A stretch of 64,000 bases of DNA from Klebsormidium nitens (Eukaryota > Streptophyta > Klebsormidiophyceae > Klebsormidiales > Klebsormidiaceae), in contig DF237165.1 in assembly GCA_000708835.1 (NCBI GenBank), positions 62,001 through 126,000 on the forward strand. The letters run 5' to 3'. The translations under genes and the position numbers were made by a program. Shown piece by piece: positions 47,101 to 61,304 of this stretch. Position 1 is the stretch's first letter; the number at the start of each line of letters is the position of its first letter. The notes under the pieces are model-generated. The model searched no databases, was not told the DNA's origin, and saw nothing but the letters and a program-made list of their open reading frames with translations.

Positions 47101-50100
47101 CGAGCCAGCCGAGGACGGCTCAACCCAGCCTGGTCCAGCGGTCGCAAGTGAGCAGCCAGACGGGAGGGTCTTAGAATCAGTCCCAAGCGGTGCCATAGCA
47201 GAAGGCATCCTCAGTACCGCTTCTACTCCGCGGTCGGGGCACAGCGCGGCCTCGACACCAAAGTCTCGAGGCGCGATTCGGAGCATTGCTGACATCCGGT
47301 TCGGGCCACACCCGACTGCCACAGAGGGGACCCCGGACGATGGTCCCAGTCTAACTCCGAGGGCATTGAAAGCTTTTGAGGAAGGAAAGTCGCTGGTCGA
47401 GGTTGTTGAGGAGGAAACAAGCGCAGTGAAGGAGGATTCGACGCTGGGTGCGGACAGCTTAGGACCGTCGGACAGTGCGCCAGTATCTGAAGCGCTTGCG
47501 GCGGCAGGGGCAGGGATTGCAGCCGGGTTCGACGCGGCAGTCACGGCCGTAGGGGAGGCCGTTTCCACTGCACCCGTGGTAGCGGGAGTCCCAGAAGCTG
47601 GCGCTGCCCCGATTGTTCCGACCCTGTCCGAATCTGTCCCGGACGACACGAGCGGGAGCGACGCTGTTTCGGGAGCACCCCCACTGCCCCCACCCGTCCG
47701 GGTCCGGGCTGAGCCTTCGGACGCGTCAGCGGGAACGTCCGGAACAGTGGTCGCAAGCCAGCCAAGTGCGGCTGCAGAGAGTCTGACGGCTCCGTTGGAG
47801 AACGGCGATAGTGCGCAGAAGCAGCCCGCTCCGGCGGCATCAGTGCAGGCGAGCCCGTACGGTCTGCCGTGCCTGGTTGAGGTGTTCCGGTTCCTTTGCA
47901 CGCTCATTGTGCCGGAGGACGGGGCGGACAAGGCCCAACAGCACGACTCTGAGGTGAGCCTGTCGATCTCGGAACTGTGGGTTTACCTGTGAGAATGAGA
48001 CTCGAACAGGTACCTTGTGGAAAACTGAGCAGCATAGGAGGAGCGATGGCGCGCTAGACGATAGTGTGTACATTGTTGTCACCGTAGATATGGAGAAAGA
48101 TATGCGGACGGGAGAGAGAACGTTCTCTATGAATTCGTTAAATACGGAAGGGACTTTTTGTAACTTCTTTCTAAGCGCAACCTCGTCCTTCATGTCTGAA
48201 AGCGTCCCTTTGTAGCGAAGTATCTGCCGAAGCACGGGTGACCCTTGGTACATTGTACTTTCTCTTAAGAGTTACCCATCTTCCAGCACTATGAGCTGCT
48301 GCCGATATGTTGGATAGTTCTTCTGCATCAGTGGTTTACGGGCACAACCGTGCTGCTCATGAAAGCAAGTAGTCTCAAGGTTTTGTTTATCATGACCTTG
48401 TCGACGCATTGTCCGTTGGCAAGAACGACCTGTTAATCCATTGCTCGTCTGATCTAGCAGGACTTGAGCATATTTGGCCTCGCACTGCTGAGCGCCGCCA
48501 TCGAGGTCGCGGGGGGCTCCTTCGAGAAGCACCCGCGCATCCTGGCCCTGGTTACGGACGACCTGTTCCGGAACCTGATGCAGACGGGGCAGTCGAGCAA
48601 CCTGCTCGTGCTGTCGCTAGTGTCGGGCATCGTATTGGCGCTCTACCAGCACCTCAAGCATCACCTTAAGCTGCAAATGGCAGCCTTCTTCGAGTTCGTC
48701 GTACTTCGAGCTGCGCAGGTACGTCGAGACGAACTCACTGCAAATTGACCACTGATTTCCCTTCGCATCTCTGTCCCGAGGAGAGTCCCTTCTTTTGAGC
48801 ACATTCGGGTCGCCTTTTGCGAACCCTCACTTGAAGAGTGGTGGATATCTCAAGTTGCTCTGCAAGTCTTGGTGCTGAAGGCTTCCCTCCCAAATCTCCG
48901 TGCAGGGCAAATTTTACGGCGCCACATACGAGCAGCAGGAGGCTGCGCTTGAGATCTTGCAGGACTTCTGCCGGCAGCCGTCCTTCATGGCGGACATGTA
49001 CGCCAATGCCGACTGTGACATCACCTGCAGCAACACCTTCGGTGAGAGACGCATTCATCTGAGGAGGGAAGGATGCGGACTGGTGGTCCTCATGACCTGT
49101 AGCAGTTTGAGTGTTTTAGCAATATGTCACTTGCTCTCACTTCTAGTTGCATTTCGTTCACTGCTGGGATTTGGTTATCTGCTTTTTGAGGCGCTCGGAG
49201 GAAGGTCGGAGCTTGACAAGCGTATTACTGAAACGACCTTGAGGGACCGAAGCAACCTCCACGTTTGCTGGATGCTAGGGGCTTGATCTGAGAATTGATC
49301 CAAAGAACGTGCTCAAACGGAGCTTGAGATTGACTTTCTGTCTTTCTTTTGGCAGAGGACCTGAGCAACCTCCTGTCTAAGAACGCCTTCCCTGTCAACG
49401 CTCCCCTCTCCGCCCTCCACCTGCTGTCCTTGGAAGGGCTGCTGGCAGTTATCCAGTGCATGGCAGACAGGGCCGATAACGCATCAACGCCTGCAGGTGA
49501 GTCCAGATAACTGGATAACTTTTGTAAATTCATGCAATTTTGAAGCTCTGTTGGCCTCCTACGTGACCTTACCCTTGGCATGAACGATCTCAAGAAAGAG
49601 TTGACAACTTACATGCCGCTCGTAAGCTTGCATAATCTTTGCAATCGATAATGTCATAGAGTATTTTGGCGCCTTCACTTCTTGGTACGTCTTTCTAATT
49701 TATTGTACTTCAATTAAGCTGCTTTATCTCTCGTCAGTGCTCACGCATTACGGTAATCAGAAATCGTAGAGAAGCTCGTGGGCACCTTGAAACGCCTTTC
49801 GATGTGTCCCGTTCAGGCAGCGGCTCTTCTAGCCCCGACTACAATCTGGAGGAGTTCCCACAGTTCTGGAACCTCAAGTGTGACAACTGGAACGACCCTA
49901 CAGTCTGGGTCGACTTTTTGCGGAGAAGAAAGTATGTCAAGCGGCGGCTTATGATTGGGGCAGACCACTTCAATCGGGACCCCAAAAAGGTGCGCCGTTA
50001 TGGTCCGTTTTGAAAGTGCTGCTTTGTGTCTGACAGACGCCTGCAATGCCTTTCTCTGGACGCAAGCTTGAGGGACTCGGCGGCTTGTATCAAGCTGCTG

Positions 50101-53100
50101 CTTTGAAGTCCCAAGCACCTTGAGAACTGCCCCGATGGTTGTCAGTGTGTTCCATGTTAGTTCGGGCACTCCTTCAGTTGGTCAGCGTCGATCATGTCAT
50201 GGGAGTTGTACAATGTTCTCGGATGGTGTAAGAACGTAATCTAGTCGCCGCGCCTAGTCTTTCCCTGGCTCTTGACAATGTCAACGCCTTGTTAGTGCAA
50301 GAATGCGTCATCCACGTTATGAAGAGCAGCACTTTGGGAGGTCTGGTAGTGTTGGTAATTCACAAGTCGCCGGATGGTGTCCACTTTGTTGAGCGGAGTG
50401 ACGAAAATACGTCCGTGCCTCTTTTGCAGGGACTCGAGTTCCTTCAAGGCGTCCGCCTCCTGCCCGAGAAGCTAGACCCGGAGAGTGTCGCCTTCTTCTT
50501 CCGGATGACACCGGGGCTCAACAAGGTAACGTTTCCGTCGGCTTGTCCATCATTGAGCCAGTCGATGCTCGGTTTGAAGTGTTCGGCATCCACTAGGGTT
50601 TGGGCAGTGCGTCATCATCTACAAAGGTCTTAAGTTTCCATGAATATTGTCTGTCTCTTAAGTCGCGGTCAAAAGGCTGAGATTTCATGTGGCTTTGCCC
50701 GTCAGCAAATGATGACGTTCCTCTTGAATCCTACTTCCCCTCGGCATGCACACCTGTGTAGCAAGCCTGCAGGTTTATTGCTCGCTGCTGACTGCTAACC
50801 CCACCCTTCCGCTTGCAGAACCTGCTGGGCGAATACTTTGGCGAGCCAGACGCATTCAACATCAGCGTCCTGGAGTGCTTCACGAAGCAGTTCAACTTCA
50901 CTGGGATGGCCCTCGACGGCGCCCTGCGCACGTACCTGGAGGCGTTCCGGCTGCCTGGGGAGGCGCAGAAGATCAGCAGGGTGCTCGAGGCATTTGCGTC
51001 TCACTACTACGAGCAGTGCCCGCAGGCAAGTAATCGTACTCCTCCTGTCCTTGGTCTTGTCTAGTTGACTCTTCGGCTTCTCCAACTTCACTCCTTTGTT
51101 CAAGGCAAGGTGGCTTTGAGTTTTGGGGTCTGAAGAACCATTGTTGGCAGAGGTAATGTTTTTGTTAAGAAGATTGATGCCTTCTGCTGAATTTGCAGCA
51201 GACCATCGTTGGTGGTTGCTAACATGTGTGAAACCCCTTATTAGGTCAATTTGCTTAAACCATTTTCTCCTATGTGCAGAACTTCGCCCACAAAGATGCG
51301 GCCTACGTGCTCTCGTACTCTGTCATTATGCTCAACACGGATCAGCACAACGGTCAGGTGAGCCAAACTCAACTTTCATTCCTCTGGTCAAATACTTTAT
51401 TCATTAAACTTAGGACATGTTCGTTACTTTGGAGCGCCCTGCTCTTCGAGTGGAGATGAGCCACATCCAGGTGTGCTGGCGAGTCAAGTTCTCGGATCTG
51501 AAGAAGACCTGGAGCCGTGGAAGGAAGAGCACACACTTTTATGCGGCGCAAGAAGAATCCGTCATTCGAGGGGTCGCTCCCTCGCCCTCCTTGCAATCAC
51601 TTCAACCTCTTTTTAAACTGTTACTTCGGTTGCTGCTGTGCTCAGGTGAAGCGAAAGATGACCGAGGAGGAGTTCATCCGCAATAATCGGAAGATCAACG
51701 ATGGGAAGGACCTGCCCCGGGACATGCTGACGCATCTGTACTACTCCATTGCGAAGAACGGTGAGGAGGCTGCCGCTCATGATCCCTTTGATATGCTCCG
51801 ACAAATGTCATCACCTTTTCAAAGCAGGTTCCTGCTTGATGCTTAAGGCACTCGAGATGGACCAGAGTAAGCGAAGCAGATTGCTGATACTCATCTCACA
51901 ACGGATCTTGCAGTCGCTTGAGGTCCCAAATCCACGTCGGATCCGGTCGGAAATGCGAATGTAGAACGTCGCTCCTATTCATCAGACACATTGGGCCAGG
52001 AGCTTGCATCTTTCCTGAACCTAACTCTTCCGAGTCCCAATTCTCAAGTGTTGGACACCCCTTAAGCTGCTCATTTTCGCCGAATGCAGAGATTCGGATG
52101 TCAAGCGAGAGCCTGGCTGCGGAGCCTGGCATGACGTACAGCCGGTGGCTGGACTTGCTGCGGCGCTCCCAGGCCACGACGCCGTTCCTCTCGTGCGACC
52201 CCACCAAGCCGCTGCTCGACCGAGACATGTTCTCCGTCATCTGGGGACCATCCATCGCCGCCATCTCCGTTGGTGAGGGATTCATCTCGCTGTACTTTAA
52301 GTCTCGCCCTAAGATCCCGCAGAGTTGACTAAAGTGAATCCTTTTGAGCTGCATATTTGAATCCGATGAATATGTTGGCTGCTGCAACACATTCTCAACG
52401 AGTGCAGGCGTATGGATCTCAACAATGACCAGGTTTTGAGATGCATGAGCTCACACTACCTGCATAAAGTGTCGCCTTTCTGCTGCACCAAATTGTCCTC
52501 TTTGCAGTTCTGCAACCTGACTTAAGTCTCTGAAAGTGTTGCTAGGAAGCTGGACAGTGTTGTATGGTCCGAGTAGGAGCAATGCTTATCAGCAGCCTCG
52601 TTTAGGCGCTTCTATTCTGCTCCAAAAGACGGTCCTACCAAGTCCGGAGAACTCGGTGTTTGCTTGATCTGCACATCACCTCCCGATTGCAAAAGTTGCT
52701 CGGCTGCTCGTGCAGTGTTCGACCACGCGGACGACGCAGACACGCTGCAGCAGTGCATGGCCGGGTTCCTGGCGGTGGCCAAGATTTCAGCGGCGCATCA
52801 CATGGAGGACGTTTTTGACAACCTGGTGGTCAGCCTCTGCAAGTTCACGACGCTCATTGGGAACGACAAAGCTGCGGTCGCGTTTGGAGAGAACACTAAG
52901 GTGAGGCTGTAAACCAATGGAGACTGCTTGTGTCAATATCTCTGCATCTGATGAGAAGCTTGTTCAACAAGGTTGGCTAGTTAAGGGCTGATTATGAATA
53001 CTCTTGCTCGTCTTTGATTGTAGCCGCCCTGGTTAGAATGCTTTCTTGCTCTCATTTCATCGGTAGATGGTTGCACCTTGGCTCGCATGTGTCGCCCTTC

Positions 53101-56100
53101 TCAAGCAGCTTTCCCGAGCCTTCAGTCGAGACCTGGGTCATGTTGCAGTTCTTGTTGCGCTTCGAATGGAGCCTCCTTTCCTTCAATCCAAGCATGCGAC
53201 ACAGTCGTATGTGAGCTTCTCACGACTGTCCATTGTTTGCAGGCCCGCATGGCAACCAGTGCTGTCTTCGAGATCGCCAACCGGCACGGCGACACCATCC
53301 GCAGCGGGTGGCGAAACATCCTTGACTGCGTCATCCGGCTGCACAAGCTGGGCTTGCTGCCGACCCGGCGAGAGCAGTCACAGAACGGCCAGGGGAGGCC
53401 CAGCGACAATCAAGAAGGTCAGCGATTTGCAGCAGCCATGTTTCTTGTCTTACCTTTAGGACCTTTAGGACCTTTAGCAGCAGCCAGGTTTCCTCGTTTT
53501 CCTCCAGGACATCCACTGGCTGGGACGTCATAAGGCTCTAAAGGCCTGGCCTTTGTTTGGTGGCTTTGTCTTCATGAGGCGAATTTACAGATCTGCTCGT
53601 GGGGTATACATATTGCAAAGCCCCCGTGTTCGATACGGCGTGCGTTATTGTTTACCGCAGACTTTCCAAGTCTTGTTTTCAATCGTCTGATGGGTAGGAG
53701 ATGCATGACCAGGCACTTCGTCAATCGGGCAGCCCTGCTTGTTTGGAGAGTCGCCAATGTTATCCCGTTGGCATCGCTGGGGCGTCGTAGTCTCTGCTTC
53801 GAGGTCTTCTTTCATTGATCTGGGGCAGAAGTTCGAGTAATGACTTGAAACTTAACACTGCTCCTCAATTCTTTCACGAGGGAACCCCATCAAGGAGCTT
53901 CGCAAAGGGCAATGCCTCTCTCTTTTCAGCCTTTGAGTTGCTAGAGACGTGCTAGAGACGTAACGTGTCCTTTGCAAGCCAGTCGTGATCAAGCGACACT
54001 TGAAAGGATGCTGAAGCCTTTGCGTTTGTCCTGCAGGGTCTTCTATTCTTGCCAACGCTGCTGCAGCGGCAGCCGCTGGCACCCAGGCTGGGATGGGACG
54101 ACGGAAGAGCGCGGGCATCTTTGGCACGTAAGTGAACCGGCCCTGTGTTGCCGCTTGCTGCAAGTGCATACATATGCTGCCTCAAGGTTCTGGAAGATGG
54201 CGGTCTGAGCTGAAGTACCCGCAGCCCATCAGAACGCCCTTTGCTGGCAGATTCCTTGCTAATGAACGACTTTCTACTTTTACTTGATGATTTGTCAGCT
54301 TGTTACAATCTAACTTGCTCTTTAACCGACACTCAGCAAGACACCATGCTGCAATATGCTACGTTTCTAACCCTCCCCATCTCCCTCCACAGCGTGAGCC
54401 GGCAGTTCCAGAACCTGCTGTCGCTGGACGCGGGCGCGGACGGCGAGCGGTCCACCATCGCAGAGCACCAACTGGCGGCGCACCAGCGTACGCTGGCCAT
54501 GGTGGAGGCGTGCCGCATTGACGACCTGTTCACCGACAGCAAGTTCCTGCATAAGGCCTCCCTGCTGCAGCTGGTCAAGGCGCTGATCAACGTGTCGGGG
54601 AAGCCGCACCAAAAAAATATCTCTACGGAAGAGGAGGACACCGCGCTGTTCTGCCTGGACCTGCTGATCGCGGTCACGCTGCGGAACCGGGACAGGATAC
54701 TGCTGCTGTGGTGAGGAGAACGGAAGGGCTCTTCGACGTCAAAGCACCTTTTACCCACGATTCTGGCGGTTGAGTCCCCAAATTCTGGTCATGAGTTCTC
54801 GAATTTGAGCGAGCCTGGGCCTGCTTGAGACCAAGGATATTCTTTCTGAAAGCCCCGGATCCGTAGCGTCCCAGAACTTGACCTTGGCGATACTGCTTTT
54901 TCTCAAAACAGCTTTAGTAGGACGATCGGCGGCCTGAAGCTCGAGGAAGCGTTTAAGCGCAAGTCCTATATTTGGAGCGTTTTCTCAGATTGTTTTGGTT
55001 CTTGCGAAACATACCTTTCAGAAAAGGCTGACAGGACTGACCGGATAGAACGAAGTACCCCTTCTCTTTTAATGAAGACGGAGCTTTGGTTTAAGCGTCC
55101 GGGAACAGCGTCACATTTGATTCCTAAAGCAGGAACTGGTTTTAGGGTTTTAGGGTTTCGGACTAACGTCTAACAGCCAAGAAACAAAATGGGGGAGGCT
55201 GCCCCCGCCGTGCCTATATCCATTTGTCCCCTCGAAGCCACCTTTCAAACACAATCGTTTTGATTTTACAGGCCCGCCGTGCACGAGCACCTGGCTAGCA
55301 TTGTGGGCTCGGCGCAGTCGCCGAGCCCGCTCGTGGAGAAGGCCGTGCTGGACCTGTTGCGCGTGTGCCAGCGGCTGCTGCCGTACAAGGAGGACCTGGG
55401 CGATGAGCTGCTCAAGAGCCTGCAGCTGGTGCTGCGATTGGATGCGAGAGTGGCGGATGCGTACGCGGAGCGCATCACGCGTGAGATGCTGCAGCTCGTC
55501 AAGAGCAGCGTCACCTACATCAGGTGAAGTTGGTGGTTCGAGTACGGCTAGTCCAGTGGTGTGTTAGTGCGCCCAGCTTTTCTGCGGCATGAGTTTCTGG
55601 TCTCAGTGAAAGCGTGCAAGTATTGAGTGTTTTGTCGGGTTTATTCTGCTTGATCTGGACTGCCGTCCAAGAATTCACGAAGCTGTTTAATCCTTTTGTC
55701 AAACATGATCCGAACTCCGTTTGCCGCCAGAACATGTGCCAGCTTTTGCGGGCTTGAACCTTATCTTTACAGAGCGGATCTAATACTGGAGTCTGACAGC
55801 GTTGTGGATCATGCAGAATTTCGTCACAATCGCTTTTGAAGCTTAGGGCAATTTGCGAGGCAGCGTTGTCAGTACCATGTTCACCAAACCTGAAAGTCCA
55901 TGAAAGAATTGCCGCTCCGATTGCTCTTCCGATAGGTCCCAAACCCTTACCAATTTCGATCTCTCCACGCTTGCTGACATCAGTGTTAACCATTCGCAGG
56001 TCGCCCGTATTGTGGAAGACGGTGTGCTCGCTGCTGGCAGCGACTGCGCGGCACCCCGAGGCGGCGGAACCCGGCTTTGAGGCGCTAACGTTCATCATGC

Positions 56101-59100
56101 AAGACGCGAAGCACGTGACGCCCGTCAACTTCATGCCCTGCATGGATGCCGCGCTGGCCTTCGCGGAAGGCAGGGTTGGGGGGGTGAGTAGCCGCAGCGA
56201 GTGCTTTAGTCTCTGTTCAACGAAGCTGAACCCTCGTCTGCCAGTCAGCACTCAATACTTCGTCCCAATCTTCGAAGGTGTGCTCCTCCTGCTACCACTT
56301 GTCGTCCTGTGGCCTGAGAAAGGATGTAAGCCTGGAGAAAACCAGCAGTTGATTCTTCCCGATCCTGTTTCCAAATCTTTTTCAGCCCTAACCGCCCATT
56401 TTCACCGCAATGCTTCTCCGTGACTTTCAATGAAACGCAATCTGAATATGCAATATCAAGACGGGAGCGCAATCCCATTAAATACAGACGGACTGGACGG
56501 AAATAATCTTGGTAGAACCTGACCCGCTTCCCTCTTGCAGGTGGAGCGCTCCGTGAAATCCCTCGACCTGCTGGCGAGCCTCTCAACCAACCTGGGCCAC
56601 TGGGCGAAGACCCTCAACGCCGGCCAAGCAGACACTGCCACGTCAGCCTCAATCAGCGGCGCCCCCGCCTCAGACGCTGCGAGGGAGGCCCTGGATCAGG
56701 CTGTGTCGGAAGCCGCTTCCACGTCAGCAACTGATGTGCCGCAGTCCCCAAGGCTGACATCAGAGAAAGAGGCGCTGATTGACCTGTGGCTGAGGCTGTC
56801 GGTGGGGCTGGGGAGGATCTGTCTCGACCAACGAGAGGTGCGGATCACAAACCGAAAAGTGCTATTAGTTCTTTCCGTACTCTCGTTCTTCATCACAGGG
56901 TGTAAAAGTAGCGTGCTGCACGGCTTCAAGGAAAGGCTGGTAGCGACCAGTAATTTTCCAAAATTTCTGGCTGTGTCATGCGATACTGTAGGCGGTTTGG
57001 TGGTATCTTCACCATCCTATAGCGAAAAATGTAGTAGCTGCAGGCGCTTGAGAGGTTGATCATTCTTATCTTGCTTTTTCAAAGTTAAATCTCAGCGGTG
57101 AACACAACTAGGATGGCAATGTCGGATTGCGGCTGACGACTGCAACTCAGGACTTCGGTGCTCTGCCTTATGTGTCTCATTGCATCCAACCCCAGACTTC
57201 TCCTTATCTCCCCATCAGCTACTATGACAAAACGTGGGATGATATCGAAGAGGGAGGGTTCTTTCTGCCAAGAAGTTGAGTCCGGGCAAAGCTGTGCTTC
57301 TCTCTCAGAGTTGAACTAATGCTGGAGTTTTGTCCCGACCTGAACGAGAACTTCACGTCGGACCTTAAGCTTTTGGCTTTTTTATCGCAGGACGTTCGGA
57401 ACAATGCGCTGGAGTGCTTGCAGCGGAGTCTGTTGCAAGGAGAGGCACTCGATGTTCGATCGGGCAAAGTGTGGGTCCGCGTTTTCGACCAGGTGAGGAG
57501 GAAAGTGCGCTCAGTCGTACATACCGCCGTAGCGGATCCTAAGAGCAAAGCGATAAAACGACTGGGTCCAGATGTCACCCTGACATTGAAAGTATCCGTG
57601 CATTCATTGTAGACCTAGCGGTAGAATCCATTCATCTGTTGTACAAAAGCCGATTGTTTGTGGCGTTCTCTCTACTGGAGGCTGCTCGAGCTCAAAGCCC
57701 TCCCCTGATTCGCAGCGTCCTTTCATTTCCTTCATCCCATCTCGCTTTTATAAGGGGTGAACGTTTTGGCCAGCAAGCGTCCAAGACCTTTCGGTTTCGT
57801 GTCAGACCTCAAACAACTTCCTCACTCCGAATCAGCTTTCAGTAATATTCCAATCTTGACATCTAGCTGACATCTTTACTTGTCTCCAGATCGTGTTCCC
57901 CACCCTGGACGAGTTGCTGGACCTGGCCCACAAGGCCTCCGCCAAGTCGTACCGCGGCATGGAGGGCACCCTGCGGCGGGCCATGGTCCTCCTCTCCCGG
58001 GTCTACCTGCAGTTCCTCACGCAGGTCAGTCAAGCCTCCCTGCTCAGCTGCTTTGAAACTGCAGAATGATTGTCCTTTTCTGATCGGAGTTGAATGTACG
58101 TTAAGTGATGTACGAACCTTTTTGATAGATTGTCCGACATGTCAAGTTTCGTTTTTCCTTGCCCAAAATCCGCCTTTTGCTTTGGAGAGCCCGTGCATTC
58201 CAGCATTGAATACGCGACCACAAGTCGTTCTACAGCTGAATGGTGGCCGAATTACGACAATGCTCAGGCCACTAAATCCAAACTTCTGCTGACTGGTGCG
58301 ATCCTGGGCTGCCAGCTGGCGTCCAACCCCGGTTTTGCAAACCTATGGGTGGCGGTGCTAAACCGTGCGGAGGGTTATCTGAAGAGCAGTGCACCACGGT
58401 CGGCGGGTATCTCTATGGCGGAGAACATCCCGGAGTTGCTCAAGAACATGCTGCTGGTGAGCGCTGCGCCATGCTCGACAACCATTTTTTGCCGACGTCA
58501 ATTCTATTGCTTGGACGAACGGGCAATGTTCAGGACGATTTCCGCTCTTGTTTCGAAGATCTATCATCTACTGCAGTGTAAACTTAAAGAGCTCACTCTG
58601 GCGGATTGCGGCAGCCTAGTCGGATATTTGGACAGAGGGGCCAACGCGCGAGCTGATCTTGTTGACGTACATCATAGTCCCTCGTTGCAGCAGATCGAGG
58701 TTTCAGCCCAAAACCTGAGCGTTCTAACCTGATTGCGTGGCGCAACGAGCATGAGCATCGCATTTTCTCCTCACCAGATAATGGCTACCGTTGAAGAGAT
58801 GCTAAGCTGCTTCGAACTTCCACAGATTCTCTGGGTGATCACCGTTGTTGGTAAAGTGACCTTAATACGTTTGTGTCGTTGTCTCCCCAGGTCATGAATG
58901 CCCGCTCTATTCTCGTTCCGGAGGTCGCGCCCCCAGCCGAAGGGGAAGCCCCTACTCTATGGAGCCTCACGTGGCAGCACCCTATCTTCCGCTCCCTCGA
59001 CCCGCACTTCCGGGAGGACCTTTTCCCGCCCCCAAAAGCTGCGCCTAGTCAACCTGCCCCGGCAGTCGAACAAGCTGGCGCTGAAGAAAAGCAACCGGAG

Positions 59101-59325
59101 GGAGTCTCGACAGGGCCAGTTGCGGAGGCAGCGGAAGCCGTGGGAGAAAAAGCGGCCGATGCGTCCGTTGCAGAAGAGTCGAAGGTGCTTGTGGAAGGCA
59201 GCCCTGTTGAGGGTAGCAAGGATGTAGCGGAGGAGGGAACCAAGCCGGAAGACGTGGATGTTGCCGAGGGGTATGAGAAGGTGGAGAAAGAAATGGTCGA
59301 ACCCATTAAGACGAATGTCACATAG
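44184..59325 (+). CDS. GNOM/GBF1-class ARF guanine-nucleotide exchange factor, full-length copy 2
   Basis: Twenty-six exons close to 1732 aa: 44184-44327, 45382-45454, 45650-45781, 46025-46143, 46593-46756, 47089-47953, 48461-48718, 48906-49041, 49356-49496, 49817-49989, 50430-50525, 50819-51025, 51280-51357, 51646-51760, 52090-52272, 52716-52900, 53243-53417, 54037-54127, 54393-54710, 55272-55523, 56000-56183, 56541-56837, 57391-57492, 57890-58024, 58316-58456, 58891-59325. It should load GTP on ARF GTPases at Golgi/endosomal membranes. Order: DCB; a 288-residue Ala/Ser/Pro-rich linker in exon 6; HUS ([16 protein letters not shown]); Sec7 with glutamic finger E815 in FRLPGE and motif NTDQHN (855-860); then HDS1-3, including [10 protein letters not shown], and an acidic tail. 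Y849, S850, M853, D857 and M867 match the residues linked to brefeldin A sensitivity in GNOM. The linker makes it longer than Arabidopsis GNOM (about 1450 aa). Intron 12 has a GC donor (51026). Confidence 0.94.
53452..53478. repeat. Three copies of a 9-bp intronic repeat
   Basis: ACCTTTAGG is repeated three times, with one mismatch in the last copy, in intron 17 of ARF-GEF copy 2. Confidence 0.8.
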
Positions 59326-61304
59326 GCTGTTCATTTGTATACATAAGCACGTATTTGCACGGAATCTTGTCAAACCGACATTGATCCTGCCAAATATGCA
59401 CATTGAGGTCCGCCCTGCTGCGGCCACTGAAATGTTGAGGGTTGGACATAAGATCTTCGGTTACTTTGTGAGTGGGCGGCTATTGAAAGGCGGGGTGCTA
59501 AATGCACGATATATCTGTTTGTCGAACCTTCATGAACATTGCCGCGCATGCGGGGTGTAGCAGCCGCTCTAGTGCTCGCCAGATCCTATCGTTATCCCCC
59601 ATAAAACATCCTTGTATATGGACGGTAAGGAAGCTAGCGCGCGAAAAGAAATAACGTGCTGGCAACATACGTGCCATTAAGTTTATGACCTCTCATGCAA
59701 GGATTCGAATGCAGAGTTGTTTTCCGCGACTTGAGCTTTTCAAATACGGGCGTGCATGCGCCACCTCGCCACATTCTGTACGCCCAGCGCTCGACTTCCA
59801 TCTTAATCTCCGTAACTAGAGGCCTCAGGTGAACCCGGCCGCCCCGTCACATTCAGCTTAGCTCAGCATCCGGCGGTTGAGATAATAGACACCGAGAACG
59901 CCGCGCGCGATTGGCAGAACATGACACTCAGTACGCCTAAACGGTGCTTCAACATGCCTTCAACGTCTACTCATGATCTGCTTGTGTTAGAGTCCTCGAC
60001 AATCAAGACTTTCGACACAAGCCGGAATTAGGCCGGAGGGTATCAGCCCGGGTTGGGTATCCTTCCGATCTTGTCCGTCTATTTGTGGCCAGACACCATT
60101 CATATGTCGTCCAGCCTAGAGCCAAAATCGCAGTACAGCCGCATGCTGTAACCCTTGGGTCTCCCTACTTTTTCAGCAAGTAAGACTACATCTTACACGT
60201 TTGGATTAGAAGAAGACTTGTGTCCGCACATGGCGGCCAAAAGGCTCGCCATTGGGGTTGTCAACTATCGCAGGATGAAGATCAACGCCCGTCTTCGAAG
60301 CGCCGGCCCGGCTCCAGGCGGTCGTGCGTCGCTGCCTCGCGGCGCGTCATCCCGCGGTTGCGTCTCGCCATTCCCAGGCGCATCATCGGCAGCCGCGCCG
60401 CAACCTCTCTCCAAATCATTGCCGGTGCTGAATCGTTCCTTGTCGAAGCGTCGGCGTATTCGAAACTGCCCCGTACCTGCAGCGCTCACAGCAATCCCAA
60501 TTAAGATCTTACAACAAATAAATAAATCGACTTTCGACGTGCTCTCATCCTCAAGATCCGCTGTGCTGGCTTAAAGTAGGTTCAGAGATTGAGACAACTT
60601 GCAGCGTTGTGCAAGGAGATAATTACCTCGTGTCAGGTTATTCAGCTCTAAGCACGTCAGTACCGAGCGCGATTTCGGACGTCGCAGATTTTCGAGGGGC
60701 CGCTCATCGACCTCTGCAGCTTGCTGACGTAGGAAGAGAGTCCAGAATGCCACTCTTGCTCAGTTGGAAGTTGAAATCAAGCTTTGCATGAAAACCGTAA
60801 ATGCAGATGTTCTCGCTTGTACCCCGAGGCTTAAGCAACGTGAACTGGCCGTGCGCGCACATAGGGCGGCCGCGACTAGGCGGCGCGGCCGCGTGCCGAC
60901 TAGATCAAGCAAGCTTCCTGAAGCAAGAGAAGGGGTGGGGCAGTGCTGGTCGGCTTTTGCGAGGAGTCAAGGTGATTGCTGGTTTCGACAGTCGCTGATG
61001 ACTCCTCAAAAGAGTAGCGCTTTTCAGTTCCAATCAGTTTGCCAATACAAAGCAGATCAACGACTTTGCTGGCCGTCTTAGTACTGGCATTTACGCGCAA
61101 GAACACGGCCAAAGATACCGCCGAGCTCCTGTGCAGAAAGCGTCAGCGCTCAGTCAATGGGCGAGCTTGCGAGTCTGCTCTTTCGTTCGACAACCTGCGC
61201 TTCGTTCTACCCAAATCCCCAACAAATCGAAGCCGACTTTCTCCAGCGGCAAGTCCACCTCCGTGCTCGTCAGGTTCCTGCCATCCGTCCGCTCTGCGCT
61301 GTCA
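59326..61304. other. Intergenic region between convergent genes
   Basis: This spacer holds the 3' flanks of ARF-GEF copy 2 (plus) and the GT47 gene (minus). A 139-codon plus-strand frame at 60155-60574 is open but has no recognisable domain and no matching splice context, so I do not call it a gene. The right end carries copy A of the diverged repeat described at 60912-61218. Confidence 0.5.
60912..61218. repeat. Diverged repeat, copy A (3' flank of the GT47 gene)
   Basis: This segment aligns by eye with 62643-62938. Both start around GCTTCC, run through GGGGTGGGGC and TTTTCAGTTCC-like words, share GTGCAGAAAGCGT and a TTTCGTTCGACAACCTGCGC block, and end at CCCAAATCC. The best-conserved part is the last 90 bases. 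Copy A overlaps the 3' flank of the GT47 gene. Confidence 0.75.

Noticed and set aside
55139-55163. Two TTTTAGGG words resembling an algal telomere repeat
   Set aside because: Only two units inside an intron; too short to call an interstitial telomere tract.
55520-56251. 243-codon open frame on the minus strand
   Set aside because: It lies opposite exon 21 of ARF-GEF copy 2 and its flanking introns, and has no family resemblance.
60155-60574. 139-codon plus-strand ORF after ARF-GEF copy 2
   Set aside because: Arg/Ser/Pro-rich with no domain; probably a chance frame in GC-rich intergenic sequence.
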